From the NCBI GenBank assembly GCA_049513455.1, contig JBEKWB010000005.1, positions 32,775 to 96,774 on the forward strand: DNA of 64,000 nt, in the 5' to 3' direction. The notes under the pieces are model-generated. The model had not been told where the DNA came from. It saw only the letters and a program-made list of their open reading frames with translations, and searched no databases. Of the stretch, positions 42,443 to 51,128 are shown one piece after another. Position numbers and translations under genes: made by a program. Origin of the DNA: Bog-473 sp049513455 (GTDB lineage Bacteria; Actinomycetota; Acidimicrobiia; Acidimicrobiales; RAAP-2). Every line of letters begins with the position of its first letter. The first letter of the stretch is position 1.

Positions 42443-43699
42443 TTGAGCGACGAGCCGTTCGATTCCATTGACTACTTTCGCACTGACGCGCTGACGGAGA
42501 ACCCGTACCCCTACTTCGAGCACCTCCGCGACAGGTGCCCCGTAACCAAGGAGTCACACCACGACGTCTACATGGTGACGGGCTACGACGAAGCGATCAC
42601 GATCTATCACGACCAGGCGACGTTCTCCAGCTGCAACTCGGCCATCGGACCCTTCGCCAGGTTCCCCGTCCCGCTCGAGGGTGACGACGTCACCGAGATC
42701 ATCGAGACCTACCGCGACAACCTCCCGTTCGGCGACCAGATCCCCTCGTTCGATCCGCCCAAGCACACGGCGCACCGGGGTCTCCTGATGCGGCTCATCA
42801 CCCCGAAGCGATTGAAGGAGAACGAGGAGTTCCTGCATCGGCTCGCCGATCGCCAGATAGACCAGTTCCACGCGAGGGGCGAGTGTGAATTCGTCAGCGA
42901 GTACGCCGGGCCCTACACCCTCCTGGTCATCGCCGATCTCCTCGGCGTGCCTGAAGCCGACCACGAGGAGTTCCTGCAGAACCTCATGCACCAATCACAC
43001 ATTGAGATGACGCACAAACCTCTCGAATACCTCTACGCCCGGTTCACGACCTACATAGAGGACCGGCGGCGCCAGCCCCGCGATGACGTGATGACCGGAT
43101 TGGCGACGGCCACCTTTCCTGACGGCACCCTGCCTCCCGTCGACGACGTCATGCGCATCGCGTCCAACCTCTTCGCGGCCGGTCAGGAGACCACGGCGCG
43201 CCTGCTGGGCACGGCGCTGCAGACTCTCGGCGAGCGACCCGAACTGCAACAGCAACTACGAGACGATCGCAGCCTCATCACTCCGTTCATCGAGGAGATG
43301 CTGCGCCTGGAGAGTCCGATCAAGGGCACCTTCCGTCTTTCCCGGGTGCCGACCACCGTCCGCGACACCGAGATCCCGGCGGGGAGCACGGTCATGGTCC
43401 TTCCCAGCGCCGCCAACCGCGACCCGCGTGAGTTCGAGTGCCCGGACGAGTTGCGACTCGACCGGGCGAACGTGCGCCAGCACATCGCGTTCGGGCACGG
43501 GATCCACACCTGCGCCGGCGCCCCCCTCGCCCGAGCCGAGGCCCACGTCTCCCTCCAACGACTGCTCGACCGGATGCAGGACATACGGATATCCGAAGCC
43601 CACCACGGACCGAAGGAGTCCCGTCGGTGGGCCTACACGCCCACGTGGATGCTTCGTGGGCACGAAAGGCTCCACCTCGACTTCACACCGGTCGGCTGA
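42443..43699 (+). CDS. Cytochrome P450
   Basis: 418 residues with a TTG start at 42443 behind GGAG. The N terminus SDEPFDSIDYFRTDALTENPYPYFEHLRDRCPV is standard for bacterial class I P450s. Heme loop FGHGIHTCAG, ligand C357; I-helix FAAGQETTARLL with glutamine where asparagine is common; ExxR helix EEMLRLESP. It is followed by a convergent ferredoxin gene. Functionally it may hydroxylate a different position than the other two P450s. Confidence 0.93.
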   Translation: MSDEPFDSIDYFRTDALTENPYPYFEHLRDRCPVTKESHHDVYMVTGYDEAITIYHDQATFSSCNSAIGPFARFPVPLEGDDVTEIIETYRDNLPFGDQIPSFDPPKHTAHRGLLMRLITPKRLKENEEFLHRLADRQIDQFHARGECEFVSEYAGPYTLLVIADLLGVPEADHEEFLQNLMHQSHIEMTHKPLEYLYARFTTYIEDRRRQPRDDVMTGLATATFPDGTLPPVDDVMRIASNLFAAGQETTARLLGTALQTLGERPELQQQLRDDRSLITPFIEEMLRLESPIKGTFRLSRVPTTVRDTEIPAGSTVMVLPSAANRDPREFECPDELRLDRANVRQHIAFGHGIHTCAGAPLARAEAHVSLQRLLDRMQDIRISEAHHGPKESRRWAYTPTWMLRGHERLHLDFTPVG

Positions 43700-43725
43700 G
43701 CGCCTGACGGCGCCAAGCCACGGAC

Positions 43726-43917
43726 TCAATCGATGATGGTGATGGCGACCTTCGGACAGGCTCGGGCCGCCGCCTCCACTTTGTCGCGCAGCTCCTCCGG
43801 GGGCTCTTCATTGAGCACGTAGAGGAAATCGTCGTCCCGCACTTCGAATACCTCAGGGGCGGCGGCCATACACAGGGCGTTGGATTCACACAGATCGAAG
43901 TCCACGACAACTCGCAT
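43726..43917 (-). CDS. Ferredoxin, P450-type [3Fe-4S]
   Basis: 63 residues from ATG 43917. Ligand cysteines C10, C16 and C54 (DFDLCESNALCMAAAPEVFEV and RACPKVAITI), with alanine in place of the central cluster cysteine, as in P450 partner ferredoxins. An in-frame ATG at 43941 would add eight residues. It lies beside the third P450 gene on the opposite strand, downstream of the aldehyde dehydrogenase gene, with which it may be cotranscribed. Confidence 0.9.
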   Translation of the reverse strand: MRVVVDFDLCESNALCMAAAPEVFEVRDDDFLYVLNEEPPEELRDKVEAAARACPKVAITIID

Positions 43918-43991
43918 GCCCTCAATGTAGCCCGGCTGCACACTGTCGACCTGACCTACCGCGCGCTCGGAATGCGCCCGACCAGCTGAGT

Positions 43992-45488
43992 TCAGCCCAC
44001 CTTGGGGGGGAGCCCACCGGCGATCGTCTTGGTCTCGGTGTACTGCTCGAAGCCCTCGATGCCGTTCTGGCGCCCGATCCCGCTGGCCTTGTAGCCCCCG
44101 AACGGAGCATCGGCTCCGTACCAGATACCTCCATTGACCCCCACCGTGCCAGCCCGGATACGCCGGGCGACAGCCAGCGCCCGCTCCTCGGAGGCCGACG
44201 TGACCCCCACCCCGAGGCCGTACTCACTGTCGTTGGCCACCCGGACGGCGTCGTCGTCGTCGTCGAACGGCACCACGACCAACACGGGGCCGAAGATCTC
44301 CTGCTGGGCGATGGACATCGAGTTCTCGACGTCGGCGAAGAGGGTCGGTTCGACGTAGTACCCCTTGTCGAGATGAGCGGGGCGACCACCGCCGACGACC
44401 ACCCGCGCGCCCTCTGCCTTGCCCCTCTCGATGTGCGCGAGGACCCGGTCGCGCTGGAGGGCGCTGATCTGGGGCCCCTGGAGGTTGGCGGGATCGGTCG
44501 GGTCCCCATACGGGACATTCCGGAACCCGTCCTCCATGATTGCGATGCCCTCGTCGTAACGCGCGCGCGGGAGCAGCATCCGGGTCAGCATCACGCAACC
44601 CTGGCCACCGTGGGTGCAGACGGTCCAGGCCATGGACAGCTTGGCCTCGAAGTCGGCGTCGTCGAGCACGATGTCCGCCGACTTGCCTCCCAACTCGAGG
44701 AAGAGGCGCTTCAAGGTGGGGGCGCCCTTCTCCATGATCCGGCGCCCCACCGCCGTCGACCCGGTGAACGAGATGAGGTCCACCCGGGGATCGGTGACGA
44801 GGTCCTCGGCCACTGCGTTGTCCGACGTGGTGACCACTTGAAACACGCCGGCCGGGAAGTCGGTGCGCTCAGCCGCCAAACGGCCCAGTCGGGTGGCGTT
44901 CCAGGGCGTATTGGGAGCGGCCTTGAGGATCACTGTGTTGCCGGTGGCCAACGCCTGGCCGATCTTGTTGATGGACACCTCGAACGGGTAGTTCCACGGT
45001 ACGATCGCACCGACCACTCCCACGGCCTCCTTGGTGACCCGGCGCCAACTCCGAGTCCCGAAGGCGGTCCCCTCAGGCAGCTCACGCTCCCAGGCGAACT
45101 CGTCGATGAAGTGGGCCGGCCAGGTCAGCCCCTCGGTCAATGGGGCGTCGAGCTGCGGCCCGTACGTCAAGAGGACCGGGGTGCCCACCTCGGCCACCAG
45201 CTCCGCCCGGAGCAGCTCGCGCTCCTCTTCGAGTGCCGCCTGCAGCTGCAACAGACAGCGCTTCCGGAGCTCGCGGTCCGTGGACCAGTTCGTCTCGTCG
45301 AAGGCGCGGCGCGCGGCGGCGATGGCGGTGTCCATGTCCTCATGGCCCGCATCGGCCACCTGTCCGAGCACCTCTTCAGTCGCCGGGTTGATGTTGTCGA
45401 ACACCTTGCCCGACCCCGCCTCGACGAGTTTGCCGTCGATCAGCATCCGGACTTCCCCTTGAACCGCCGTGGTGTCGCTCGTTGTCAT
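43992..45488 (-). CDS. Aldehyde dehydrogenase (NAD(P)+-dependent)
   Basis: 498 residues. Catalytic C298 in GGQGCVML, general base E265 in FLELGGKSADIV, transition-state asparagine in PWNYPF at about 166, and nucleotide loop FTGSTAVGRRI. Oxidises an aldehyde to the acid, a natural step after the alcohol dehydrogenase and P450 reactions. GAGAGGAAGG precedes the ATG. The C-terminal segment GIWYGADAPFGGYKASGIGRQNG is complete. The gene is upstream of the ferredoxin gene on the same strand. Confidence 0.95.
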   Translation of the reverse strand: MTTSDTTAVQGEVRMLIDGKLVEAGSGKVFDNINPATEEVLGQVADAGHEDMDTAIAAARRAFDETNWSTDRELRKRCLLQLQAALEEERELLRAELVAEVGTPVLLTYGPQLDAPLTEGLTWPAHFIDEFAWERELPEGTAFGTRSWRRVTKEAVGVVGAIVPWNYPFEVSINKIGQALATGNTVILKAAPNTPWNATRLGRLAAERTDFPAGVFQVVTTSDNAVAEDLVTDPRVDLISFTGSTAVGRRIMEKGAPTLKRLFLELGGKSADIVLDDADFEAKLSMAWTVCTHGGQGCVMLTRMLLPRARYDEGIAIMEDGFRNVPYGDPTDPANLQGPQISALQRDRVLAHIERGKAEGARVVVGGGRPAHLDKGYYVEPTLFADVENSMSIAQQEIFGPVLVVVPFDDDDDAVRVANDSEYGLGVGVTSASEERALAVARRIRAGTVGVNGGIWYGADAPFGGYKASGIGRQNGIEGFEQYTETKTIAGGLPPKVG

Positions 45489-45631
45489 GGCTTCCTTCCT
45501 CTCCTAGGCCGGTACCTCCACCCGATAGGACGTCGGAACCTCGGGATTCCCCCGGTCATCCGGCCCCGATCAATGGAAGCGAGGTCCTCACCGGAACATA
45601 CAGGGGCCGCCCGGCCGCCGCCATCTCGCCC

Positions 45632-46126
45632 TTACCTCCCCCAGAACTCCTGCCAGCTCTCCCAGCGCATCGGGACGGTGCCGGTGCCGGTGTCGTGGGT
45701 CGGCCAGTCGGCGGGAGGAAGGCCGTTGGGCCGGACGCCATGGTCCGCTCCGTAGAAGAGCTCGTGGCGCCGGGCCCGGGCGAAGTACCAGCGACCGTCC
45801 CGGCGGGCGTAGCGGTCCCCGTAGTGGATGGCTTGGCTGATCCAGCTCTCCTGGGTGTTCTGGATTTCGGCATGGCAGTACACCGAGCCCGTGGCATTGT
45901 CCGCGTCCTGGAAGTCGATGACATGGGTGCCGACGTGCAAGACGGTTATGCGCACCCGTCGCAGCGGGAGCATGAGCGCCTCGCGCAGCCGGTCCCGCAC
46001 TTCGGGCAGGTAGAGCTCGAGCAGACCGTCCATGTCCCGGGCGTCGAGGTCGCGCCCGTAACGGGCCGCCAGCTCGCGGATCTGCCGGTAGGCGTCCAGG
46101 CGATCGATCCGCTCGGCCAGCGTCAT
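45632..46126 (-). CDS. SnoaL-like / NTF2-fold protein
   Basis: 164 residues from ATG 46126, which overlaps the stop of the upstream paralogue by four bases. The cone-shaped NTF2-like fold is recognised from the helix ERIDRLDAYRQIRELAARYGRDLDARDMDGLLELYLPEV, the central VRITVLHVGTHVIDFQDADNATGSVYCHAEIQ and WISQAIHYGDRYARRDGRWYFARARRHELFYG. Relatives act as hydratases, isomerases, epoxide hydrolases or dehydratases in steroid and aromatic pathways. The conserved R and H side chains of the second half could be catalytic. Role unassigned. Confidence 0.85.
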   Translation of the reverse strand: MTLAERIDRLDAYRQIRELAARYGRDLDARDMDGLLELYLPEVRDRLREALMLPLRRVRITVLHVGTHVIDFQDADNATGSVYCHAEIQNTQESWISQAIHYGDRYARRDGRWYFARARRHELFYGADHGVRPNGLPPADWPTHDTGTGTVPMRWESWQEFWGR

Positions 46127-46692
46127 GCCCAGAACTGCTCCCACGTCGGGAAACGCTCGGGCATGGTCGCCCGGGTCATGAAGGGGTTGCCGGGGAAGTG
46201 GAACCGGCCTTCCACCTCCAGCGGACTTTCACCCACGTCGGCCGCATAGAAGGCATGGGGGCGCCGACTCTTGAAGTACCAGTGCCCCTCCCTGCGCTCG
46301 TAGCGGTCGTCATAGACGAGGGGCATGACGATCCACAGGTCGTCGACCTCGTGCTCGGGCCGGCAGTACAGGGCCCCCGTGGCATGGTCGTCGTCGACGA
46401 AATCGATGACGTGGTTGCCCAAGAGGTGAAAGGTCGTCCGGTAGGGACGCAGGACCGGGTCGAACCACTCGGCCAAGGCCTCCCGCCCCGTCCGGCCGTC
46501 GTGCACGTCGACGTCGGGCACGAAGAGCGATACCAGCGTCGCCACGTCACGGCCGTCCAGGGCGAGTGCGTAGCGGGCCACGAGCTGGCGGATCTCCTCC
46601 ACCGCCTCGAGCCGGGCCACCCGGGACTCGAGCGTCCCGTCCGCACCCGAGGAATCAGCGGCCGTTTCACCGGGAAGGGGCTGCGCCGGCAC
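46123..46692 (-). CDS. SnoaL-like / NTF2-fold protein
   Basis: 189 residues with a GTG start at 46692. NTF2-like core LARLEAVEEIRQLVARYALALDGRDVATLVSLFVPDVDVHDGRTGREALAEWFDPVLRP, then HLLGNHVIDFVDDDHATGALYCRPEHEV and WIVMPLVYDDRYERREGHWYFKSRRPHAFYAAD. It shares layout with its downstream neighbour, and the two probably form a heteromer or act on successive intermediates. The start is leaderless-like (TAACGT box six bases before). An inverted repeat lies just upstream. Confidence 0.85.
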   Translation of the reverse strand: MPAQPLPGETAADSSGADGTLESRVARLEAVEEIRQLVARYALALDGRDVATLVSLFVPDVDVHDGRTGREALAEWFDPVLRPYRTTFHLLGNHVIDFVDDDHATGALYCRPEHEVDDLWIVMPLVYDDRYERREGHWYFKSRRPHAFYAADVGESPLEVEGRFHFPGNPFMTRATMPERFPTWEQFWA

Positions 46693-46698
46693 GCAGCG

Positions 46699-46704
46699 AC
46701 GTTA
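46699..46704 (-). promoter_or_regulatory. Leaderless-type -10 box TAACGT
   Basis: On the minus strand TAACGT ends six bases before the GTG start at 46692. ATCAA-TTGT-TTGAT at 46715-46728 is a small perfect inverted repeat just upstream and may be an operator. Confidence 0.45.
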
Positions 46705-46887
46705 GCAAACACCGATCAATTGTTTGATGGTCAATGGGAATCCAGGCGTGATGGTGTAGTTCCATCCGCCCTGCCACCCGTGTCGCGACCAACTGATCGT
46801 GGGACCCTTCGCTCAGGGCCCACCACGAGCGAGGTGGCGCGATCCGAAAGAGATGCGTTGTCACACCACCAGGTCAGAGTAGGAACC

Positions 46888-48324
46888 GTGATCGCCTCGG
46901 ATCAGTCGGCCCTGCGAGTGGGCTCAGCCAAGCTCATCGTCGATGGCACAGACACCATGCTGGTGCGCAAGGCCGAGATCTCCCTTCGCCCTTCCCGGGT
47001 CCGGGCGCGCGCGCTCAGCCAGTTGCTGCACTTTTCGCGCGACATCTACAACGGGGCTCTCCAGCACCGCCGTGACGCCTGGCACATCACCCGGAACGCT
47101 TCTGCACCCACCTCCATCAGCCGGTTCGACCAGTTCAACCAGGTCAAAGAGCTCAAGGAGGTCTGCCCGGCCATCGGGCGCTTCGGCATCACTCCGGTCC
47201 GCGGCGCCATCTCCCGGGTTGACGAGGCCTTTGGAGCGTTCTTCCGGCGGGTGAAGAACGGGGAGGCCCCGGGCTATCCCCGCTTCAAGTCCGCAGCCCG
47301 CTTTGCGACCATCTTCTACGACAGCCCGACCGGGTGGCATCTGCGTGGCGTCACCCCGGGCCCACCGAGGAAAGATGGACGCCCGGCCCAGGCGGTGGCG
47401 GCGGCGCTCTACGTCCAAGGGGTCGGTGAGATCCCACTCGGCCAAGGAGCGCTCCGCCAGTTGCGCCGGCTCCTCGCCCGTGGCGGCGAGCCCCGCACCC
47501 TCACCATCACCCGCACGAGGTCAGGCGCCTGGAGGGGTTGTGTCGGGTTCCGCGCGGTGGCTCTTCGGCCCCTTCCCGAGGCTGGCGCCATTGGTGGGGT
47601 GGACCGGGGCATCTGGGTGACCGCCGCCCTGCCCGACGGCACGCTGCTCAGGTGCCCGGCGTTCCTCAAAGAGGCCCGGGCCCAGATCGCCGAGCTGCAG
47701 CGCCAACGCGAGCAGTTCGAGAAGTTCTCGACGGAGTGGAAAAAGATCAACAAGGCCGTGGCCAAAACGTACGCCCAAGCGCATCGGCGCGCGGAGAACT
47801 GGGCCCGCCACGCTGCCATCGACATCGTGGCCCGTTATGGGGTGATCGCTCTGGAGGATCTCCAGCTCGTCAACATGTCCAAATCAGCCAAGGGGACCAA
47901 AGAGTCCCCCGGGAGAGGAGTGGCCCAGAAGAAGGGACTGAACAGAAGCTTGCAAGATGCTGCGCTGGCTCGACTGGCCTACTGGATCTGCGTCAAGGCG
48001 GAAGAGGCCGGACGGAGAGTCTGGAAAGTCAACGCGAAGGATTCGTCGAGAGAGTGCATTGCCTGTGGGCACACCGAAGCGGCCAACCGGAGCCGGGCCA
48101 GATTCAGCTGTACCCGGTGCCGACACGAAGCGCACGCCGATGTCAACGCGGCCCAGGTCGTCACCGCACGAGGACAGGTGGCCGAGACGTCATGGCGTGC
48201 GGCCGGGCGCCCCGTGGCCAAGAGGCCCGAGCCGAAGAACCGGCGGCGCCAGGCGGCCGAGCCATCACGCAGTACGGGGCCGGGTCGGCTCCTTACGCAG
48301 CAGTCACGCGAACCCGCGACTTGA
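46888..48324 (+). CDS. tnpB: TnpB (IS200/IS605-type RNA-guided nuclease), solitary
   Basis: 478 residues from GTG 46888 (AGGA upstream); ATG 46957 is an alternative. The RuvC-like triad is complete: D239 (GAIGGVDRG), E323 (VIALEDLQ) and D418 (EAHADVNAA). Zinc ribbon cysteines C390, C393, C408, C411 (CIACGH and CTRC) are intact. The N-terminal part (RKAEISLRPSRVRARALSQLLHFSRDIYNGALQHRRDAW) is the usual TnpB wedge-like region. No tnpA transposase gene accompanies it. G+C and codon use match the host genes, so it is either old or from a related host. TnpB uses a guide RNA transcribed from its 3' end. Confidence 0.92.
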   Translation: MIASDQSALRVGSAKLIVDGTDTMLVRKAEISLRPSRVRARALSQLLHFSRDIYNGALQHRRDAWHITRNASAPTSISRFDQFNQVKELKEVCPAIGRFGITPVRGAISRVDEAFGAFFRRVKNGEAPGYPRFKSAARFATIFYDSPTGWHLRGVTPGPPRKDGRPAQAVAAALYVQGVGEIPLGQGALRQLRRLLARGGEPRTLTITRTRSGAWRGCVGFRAVALRPLPEAGAIGGVDRGIWVTAALPDGTLLRCPAFLKEARAQIAELQRQREQFEKFSTEWKKINKAVAKTYAQAHRRAENWARHAAIDIVARYGVIALEDLQLVNMSKSAKGTKESPGRGVAQKKGLNRSLQDAALARLAYWICVKAEEAGRRVWKVNAKDSSRECIACGHTEAANRSRARFSCTRCRHEAHADVNAAQVVTARGQVAETSWRAAGRPVAKRPEPKNRRRQAAEPSRSTGPGRLLTQQSREPAT

Positions 48325-48480
48325 CTTGCGGCAGACCCTTAGCACCACGACGATGAATCGGGTCGTTCGGGCAGGTCAACGCACCCATGGGTCCCCCGTC
48401 GCAGACGAGGGGCCGCGTCGGTGCCCGCTCCGAAGCGGGGTCGGGTCGGCGGCCTCCTAAGATCGCCGTGCCGCCGGGGT
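48325..48480 (+). ncRNA. Candidate TnpB guide-RNA (omega RNA) 3' region / element right end
   Basis: The non-coding stretch after tnpB contains ACGAC...GTCGT (stem of five around GATGAATCGG), CACCCATGGGTC, and a perfect hairpin CCCGCT-CCGA-AGCGGG at 48424-48439. Omega RNAs generally run from inside the tnpB end into the right end of the element, with the guide just beyond. The exact 3' limit cannot be fixed by eye. Confidence 0.3.
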
Positions 48481-48513
48481 GGGTGCCCGGCGATCCGGCG
48501 TGAAGAGGGGACC

Positions 48514-49719
48514 ATGGACTTCGACGACAGCGAGCAGGATGCGGCGTTCCGGCGAGAGGTCTCGAGCTGGTTGGCGGACCACGCCACGCTGCGCACCGGC
48601 GCCGGCGACTGGTCGCGCCAGACCATGCATCCCGACTACGCCACGCGCTGCCGCGAATGGCAGCACACGCTCTACGAGGGTGGTTGGGGTGCCATCACGT
48701 GGCCGGTCGAATACGGCGGGCGGGGAGACAGTGCGTGGCACCAGGCCATCTTCAACCAGGAAGCGGCGAAGTACGACGTGTCGGCCGGGGTGTTCTCCGT
48801 CGGGATCGGCATGTGCGGGCCGACGCTGATCGCCCACGGCAGCGAGGCGCAGAAGCAACGCTTCCTCCCCGCCATGCTCCGGGGCGAAGAGGTGTGGTGC
48901 CAACTGTTCTCCGAACCCGACGCGGGATCGGACCTGGCCGGCCTCAAGACGCGGGCGCGCCGTGACGGGGACGTCTTCGTGGTGAACGGACAGAAGGTCT
49001 GGACGTCGGGGGCCCAGTACAGCGACTGGGGCATCCTCGTCGCCCGCACCAACGCCGATGCGCCGAAGCACAAGGGCATCACGTACTTCCTGGTCGACAT
49101 GCGCACGCCCGGCATCGAGATACGGCCCTTGCGCCAGATAACCGGGGACGCCCACTTCAACGAGGAGTTCCTCACCGACGTCGTGATACCCGCCGAGAAC
49201 GTCGTGGGCACGGTCGACCACGGATGGGCGGTGACCCACACCACCATGGGCAACGAGCGGGCTCTCATCGGGGGCGGCGGGGGGCAGAGCATCACCATCA
49301 CCCAGGTGGTGGACCTCGCTCGCCGGATGGGCAAGAGCAAGGACCCGGTGATCCGCCAGCAGATTGCCGCCTTCTATACCCGGACGGAGCTCTTGCGGTT
49401 CATGAACTACCGGGTACAGACGGCGCTCTCCCAGGGCCGCATGCCGGGCCCCGAAGCCTCGACGACGAAGCTGTTCATCTCGCAGCACGCCAGCCTCACC
49501 GGGGAGCTCGTCATGGAGCTCTCGGGGGCACGGGGGATGCTGGCGGACGAGAGTGCGCTCGACAGTGGGATGTGGGAGCGCACCTTCCTCAACCAGTGGA
49601 TGATCAAGCTCGGTGGTGGCACCGACAACATTCAGCGCAACTCCCTGGCGGAGCGCGTGCTCGGTCTACCGCGCGAGGTCCGCGCCGACAAGGACATACC
49701 CTTCAGTCAACTGGCCTGA
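48514..49719 (+). CDS. Acyl-CoA dehydrogenase family protein
   Basis: 401 residues from ATG 48514 behind GAAGAGGGG. Three-domain ACAD pattern: MDFDDSEQDAAFRREVSSWLADH, GWGAITWPVEYGGRG, WCQLFSEPDAGSDLAGLKTRARRDGDVFVVNGQKVWTSGAQYSDWGILVARTN in the middle beta domain, and the C-terminal GGGTDNIQRNSLAERVLGLPRE. FAD-dependent oxidation of an acyl-CoA to the 2-enoyl-CoA. The catalytic glutamate position cannot be settled without alignment. Its stop codon lies within a near-tandem repeat (49710-49764). It is likely part of a ring or side-chain degradation route with the following genes. Confidence 0.93.
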   Translation: MDFDDSEQDAAFRREVSSWLADHATLRTGAGDWSRQTMHPDYATRCREWQHTLYEGGWGAITWPVEYGGRGDSAWHQAIFNQEAAKYDVSAGVFSVGIGMCGPTLIAHGSEAQKQRFLPAMLRGEEVWCQLFSEPDAGSDLAGLKTRARRDGDVFVVNGQKVWTSGAQYSDWGILVARTNADAPKHKGITYFLVDMRTPGIEIRPLRQITGDAHFNEEFLTDVVIPAENVVGTVDHGWAVTHTTMGNERALIGGGGGQSITITQVVDLARRMGKSKDPVIRQQIAAFYTRTELLRFMNYRVQTALSQGRMPGPEASTTKLFISQHASLTGELVMELSGARGMLADESALDSGMWERTFLNQWMIKLGGGTDNIQRNSLAERVLGLPREVRADKDIPFSQLA

Positions 49720-49764
49720 CCTGGTGGGTTCCGGCCGTTCGACTGGCCTGACCCTGCGGGTTCC
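49710..49764. repeat. Near-tandem 23-base direct repeat
   Basis: ACTGGCCTGACC followed by a GGGTTCC-type end occurs at 49710-49732 and 49742-49764; 20 of 23 positions agree and the period is 32. The first copy covers the acyl-CoA dehydrogenase stop codon. It probably arose by local duplication. Confidence 0.6.
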
Positions 49765-49852
49765 CGCGCACTAGTATGGGATGCCGCTGCTGAGCCGCAC
49801 TGCGCGAGGAAGCGACACCGACCATGACTTCGGGGAAACGTGAGGGAAGACC

Positions 49853-51076
49853 ATGACTGAGCCACCGCTGATCATCTCCGTGGACGATCACGTCGTCGAA
49901 CCTCCGGACCTCTGGTCCTCGCGGCTACCGGCCCGCTACCAGGACCGCGGACCACGCATCAGGCGCCAGAAGATGAAGATGTTGGGGGGCGCCGAGGGCG
50001 GCGCAGGGTCGGGACTGCGCTGGGCGGAGGATGCCGACGGTGAGTGGACCGACGTCTGGTACTACGACGACCTGGTCTCCCCCCTGATGATGGTGTCGGC
50101 CGCGGTCGGCTTCGAGGAACTCGGGTTCGGCCTGACGACATTCGACGAAATCCGCAAGGGCACCTGGGACCAGGCGGCCCGGCTGGTCGACATGGCCGCC
50201 AACCACGTGGACGCGGCCATCAACTTCCCCAACACGCTCCCCCGCTTCTGCGGGCAGACCTTTCTCGAGCGCGAGGACAAGGATCTCGCCTTCCTGTGCG
50301 TGCAGGCCTACAACGACTGGATGATCGACGAGTGGTCCGCCGGCGCGGGCAAGGGCACACTGATCCCACTGACCATGGTGCCGCTCTGGGATGCCGAGCT
50401 GGCCGCGGCGGAAATCCACCGTTGCGCCGACAAGGGCAGTTTCGCCATCACCTTCCCGGAAAACCCGTATCCCCTCGGGCTCCCCTCCATCCACGACGCG
50501 CAGGACAACTGGGCCCCGGTGTTCCGCGCCTGCGAGGAGACCGGGACGGTCTTGTGCATGCACATCGGCTCGTCGTCGCGGATGCCCAGCACGTCGCCCG
50601 ACGCGCCGTTCATCATCAGCTCGACCCTGACCTTTCAGAACGCCATGGGCTCGCTGCTCGACTACGTCTTCTCCGGCACCTTGGACAAGTATCCCGGCCT
50701 GACGCTGGCCTACTCCGAGGGCCAAGTCGGATGGATGCCGTACATTTTCGAGCGCGCCGACAAGCTGTGGGAGGAGCGGGACAACAACAACTTCGGGAGC
50801 TGGCTACCCAACCCACCGTCGAGCTACATCCCCGGTCGGGTCTACGGCTGCATTTTCGACGACGCCACCGGCCTACGGAACCGCGACGTCATCGGGATGG
50901 ACCAGATCTGCTTCGAGACGGACTACCCCCACGCCGACTCGACCTTCCCCGAGTCGAAGGAAGTGTTGACGAAGATCTGTCAGCAGGCGGGACTCAACGA
51001 CGACGAGATCTACAAGCTCGCCCGCGGCAATGCCATACGGGCCTTCGGGCTCGAGCGGTTCGGCATCACTAGCTGA
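49853..51076 (+). CDS. Metal-dependent amidohydrolase (amidohydrolase_2)
   Basis: 407 residues. N-terminal ISVDDHVVEPPDLW carries the first metal residues in the D-x-H-x-x-E pattern. Later segments VLCMHIGSSSRMP and QICFETDYPHADSTFPESKEVL are characteristic of the actinobacterial family related to decarboxylases and hydrolases (ACMSD/LigW-like fold). The closing aspartate is in ETDYPHADS. In actinobacteria such genes occur often in ring-degradation clusters, and a hydrolase or decarboxylase role is likely; substrate unknown. Confidence 0.9.
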   Translation: MTEPPLIISVDDHVVEPPDLWSSRLPARYQDRGPRIRRQKMKMLGGAEGGAGSGLRWAEDADGEWTDVWYYDDLVSPLMMVSAAVGFEELGFGLTTFDEIRKGTWDQAARLVDMAANHVDAAINFPNTLPRFCGQTFLEREDKDLAFLCVQAYNDWMIDEWSAGAGKGTLIPLTMVPLWDAELAAAEIHRCADKGSFAITFPENPYPLGLPSIHDAQDNWAPVFRACEETGTVLCMHIGSSSRMPSTSPDAPFIISSTLTFQNAMGSLLDYVFSGTLDKYPGLTLAYSEGQVGWMPYIFERADKLWEERDNNNFGSWLPNPPSSYIPGRVYGCIFDDATGLRNRDVIGMDQICFETDYPHADSTFPESKEVLTKICQQAGLNDDEIYKLARGNAIRAFGLERFGITS

Positions 51077-51128
51077 CCCCTCACCCCTGACCGCCGACTG
51101 CCCGGAGTTGCGGGCGACGGGCGGCCGA

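Noticed and set aside
46198..46887. Upstream extension of the TnpB frame by 230 codons
   Set aside because: The extension lies antisense to the SnoaL-like gene and has no TnpB homology; the GTG at 46888 with AGGA is a sensible start.
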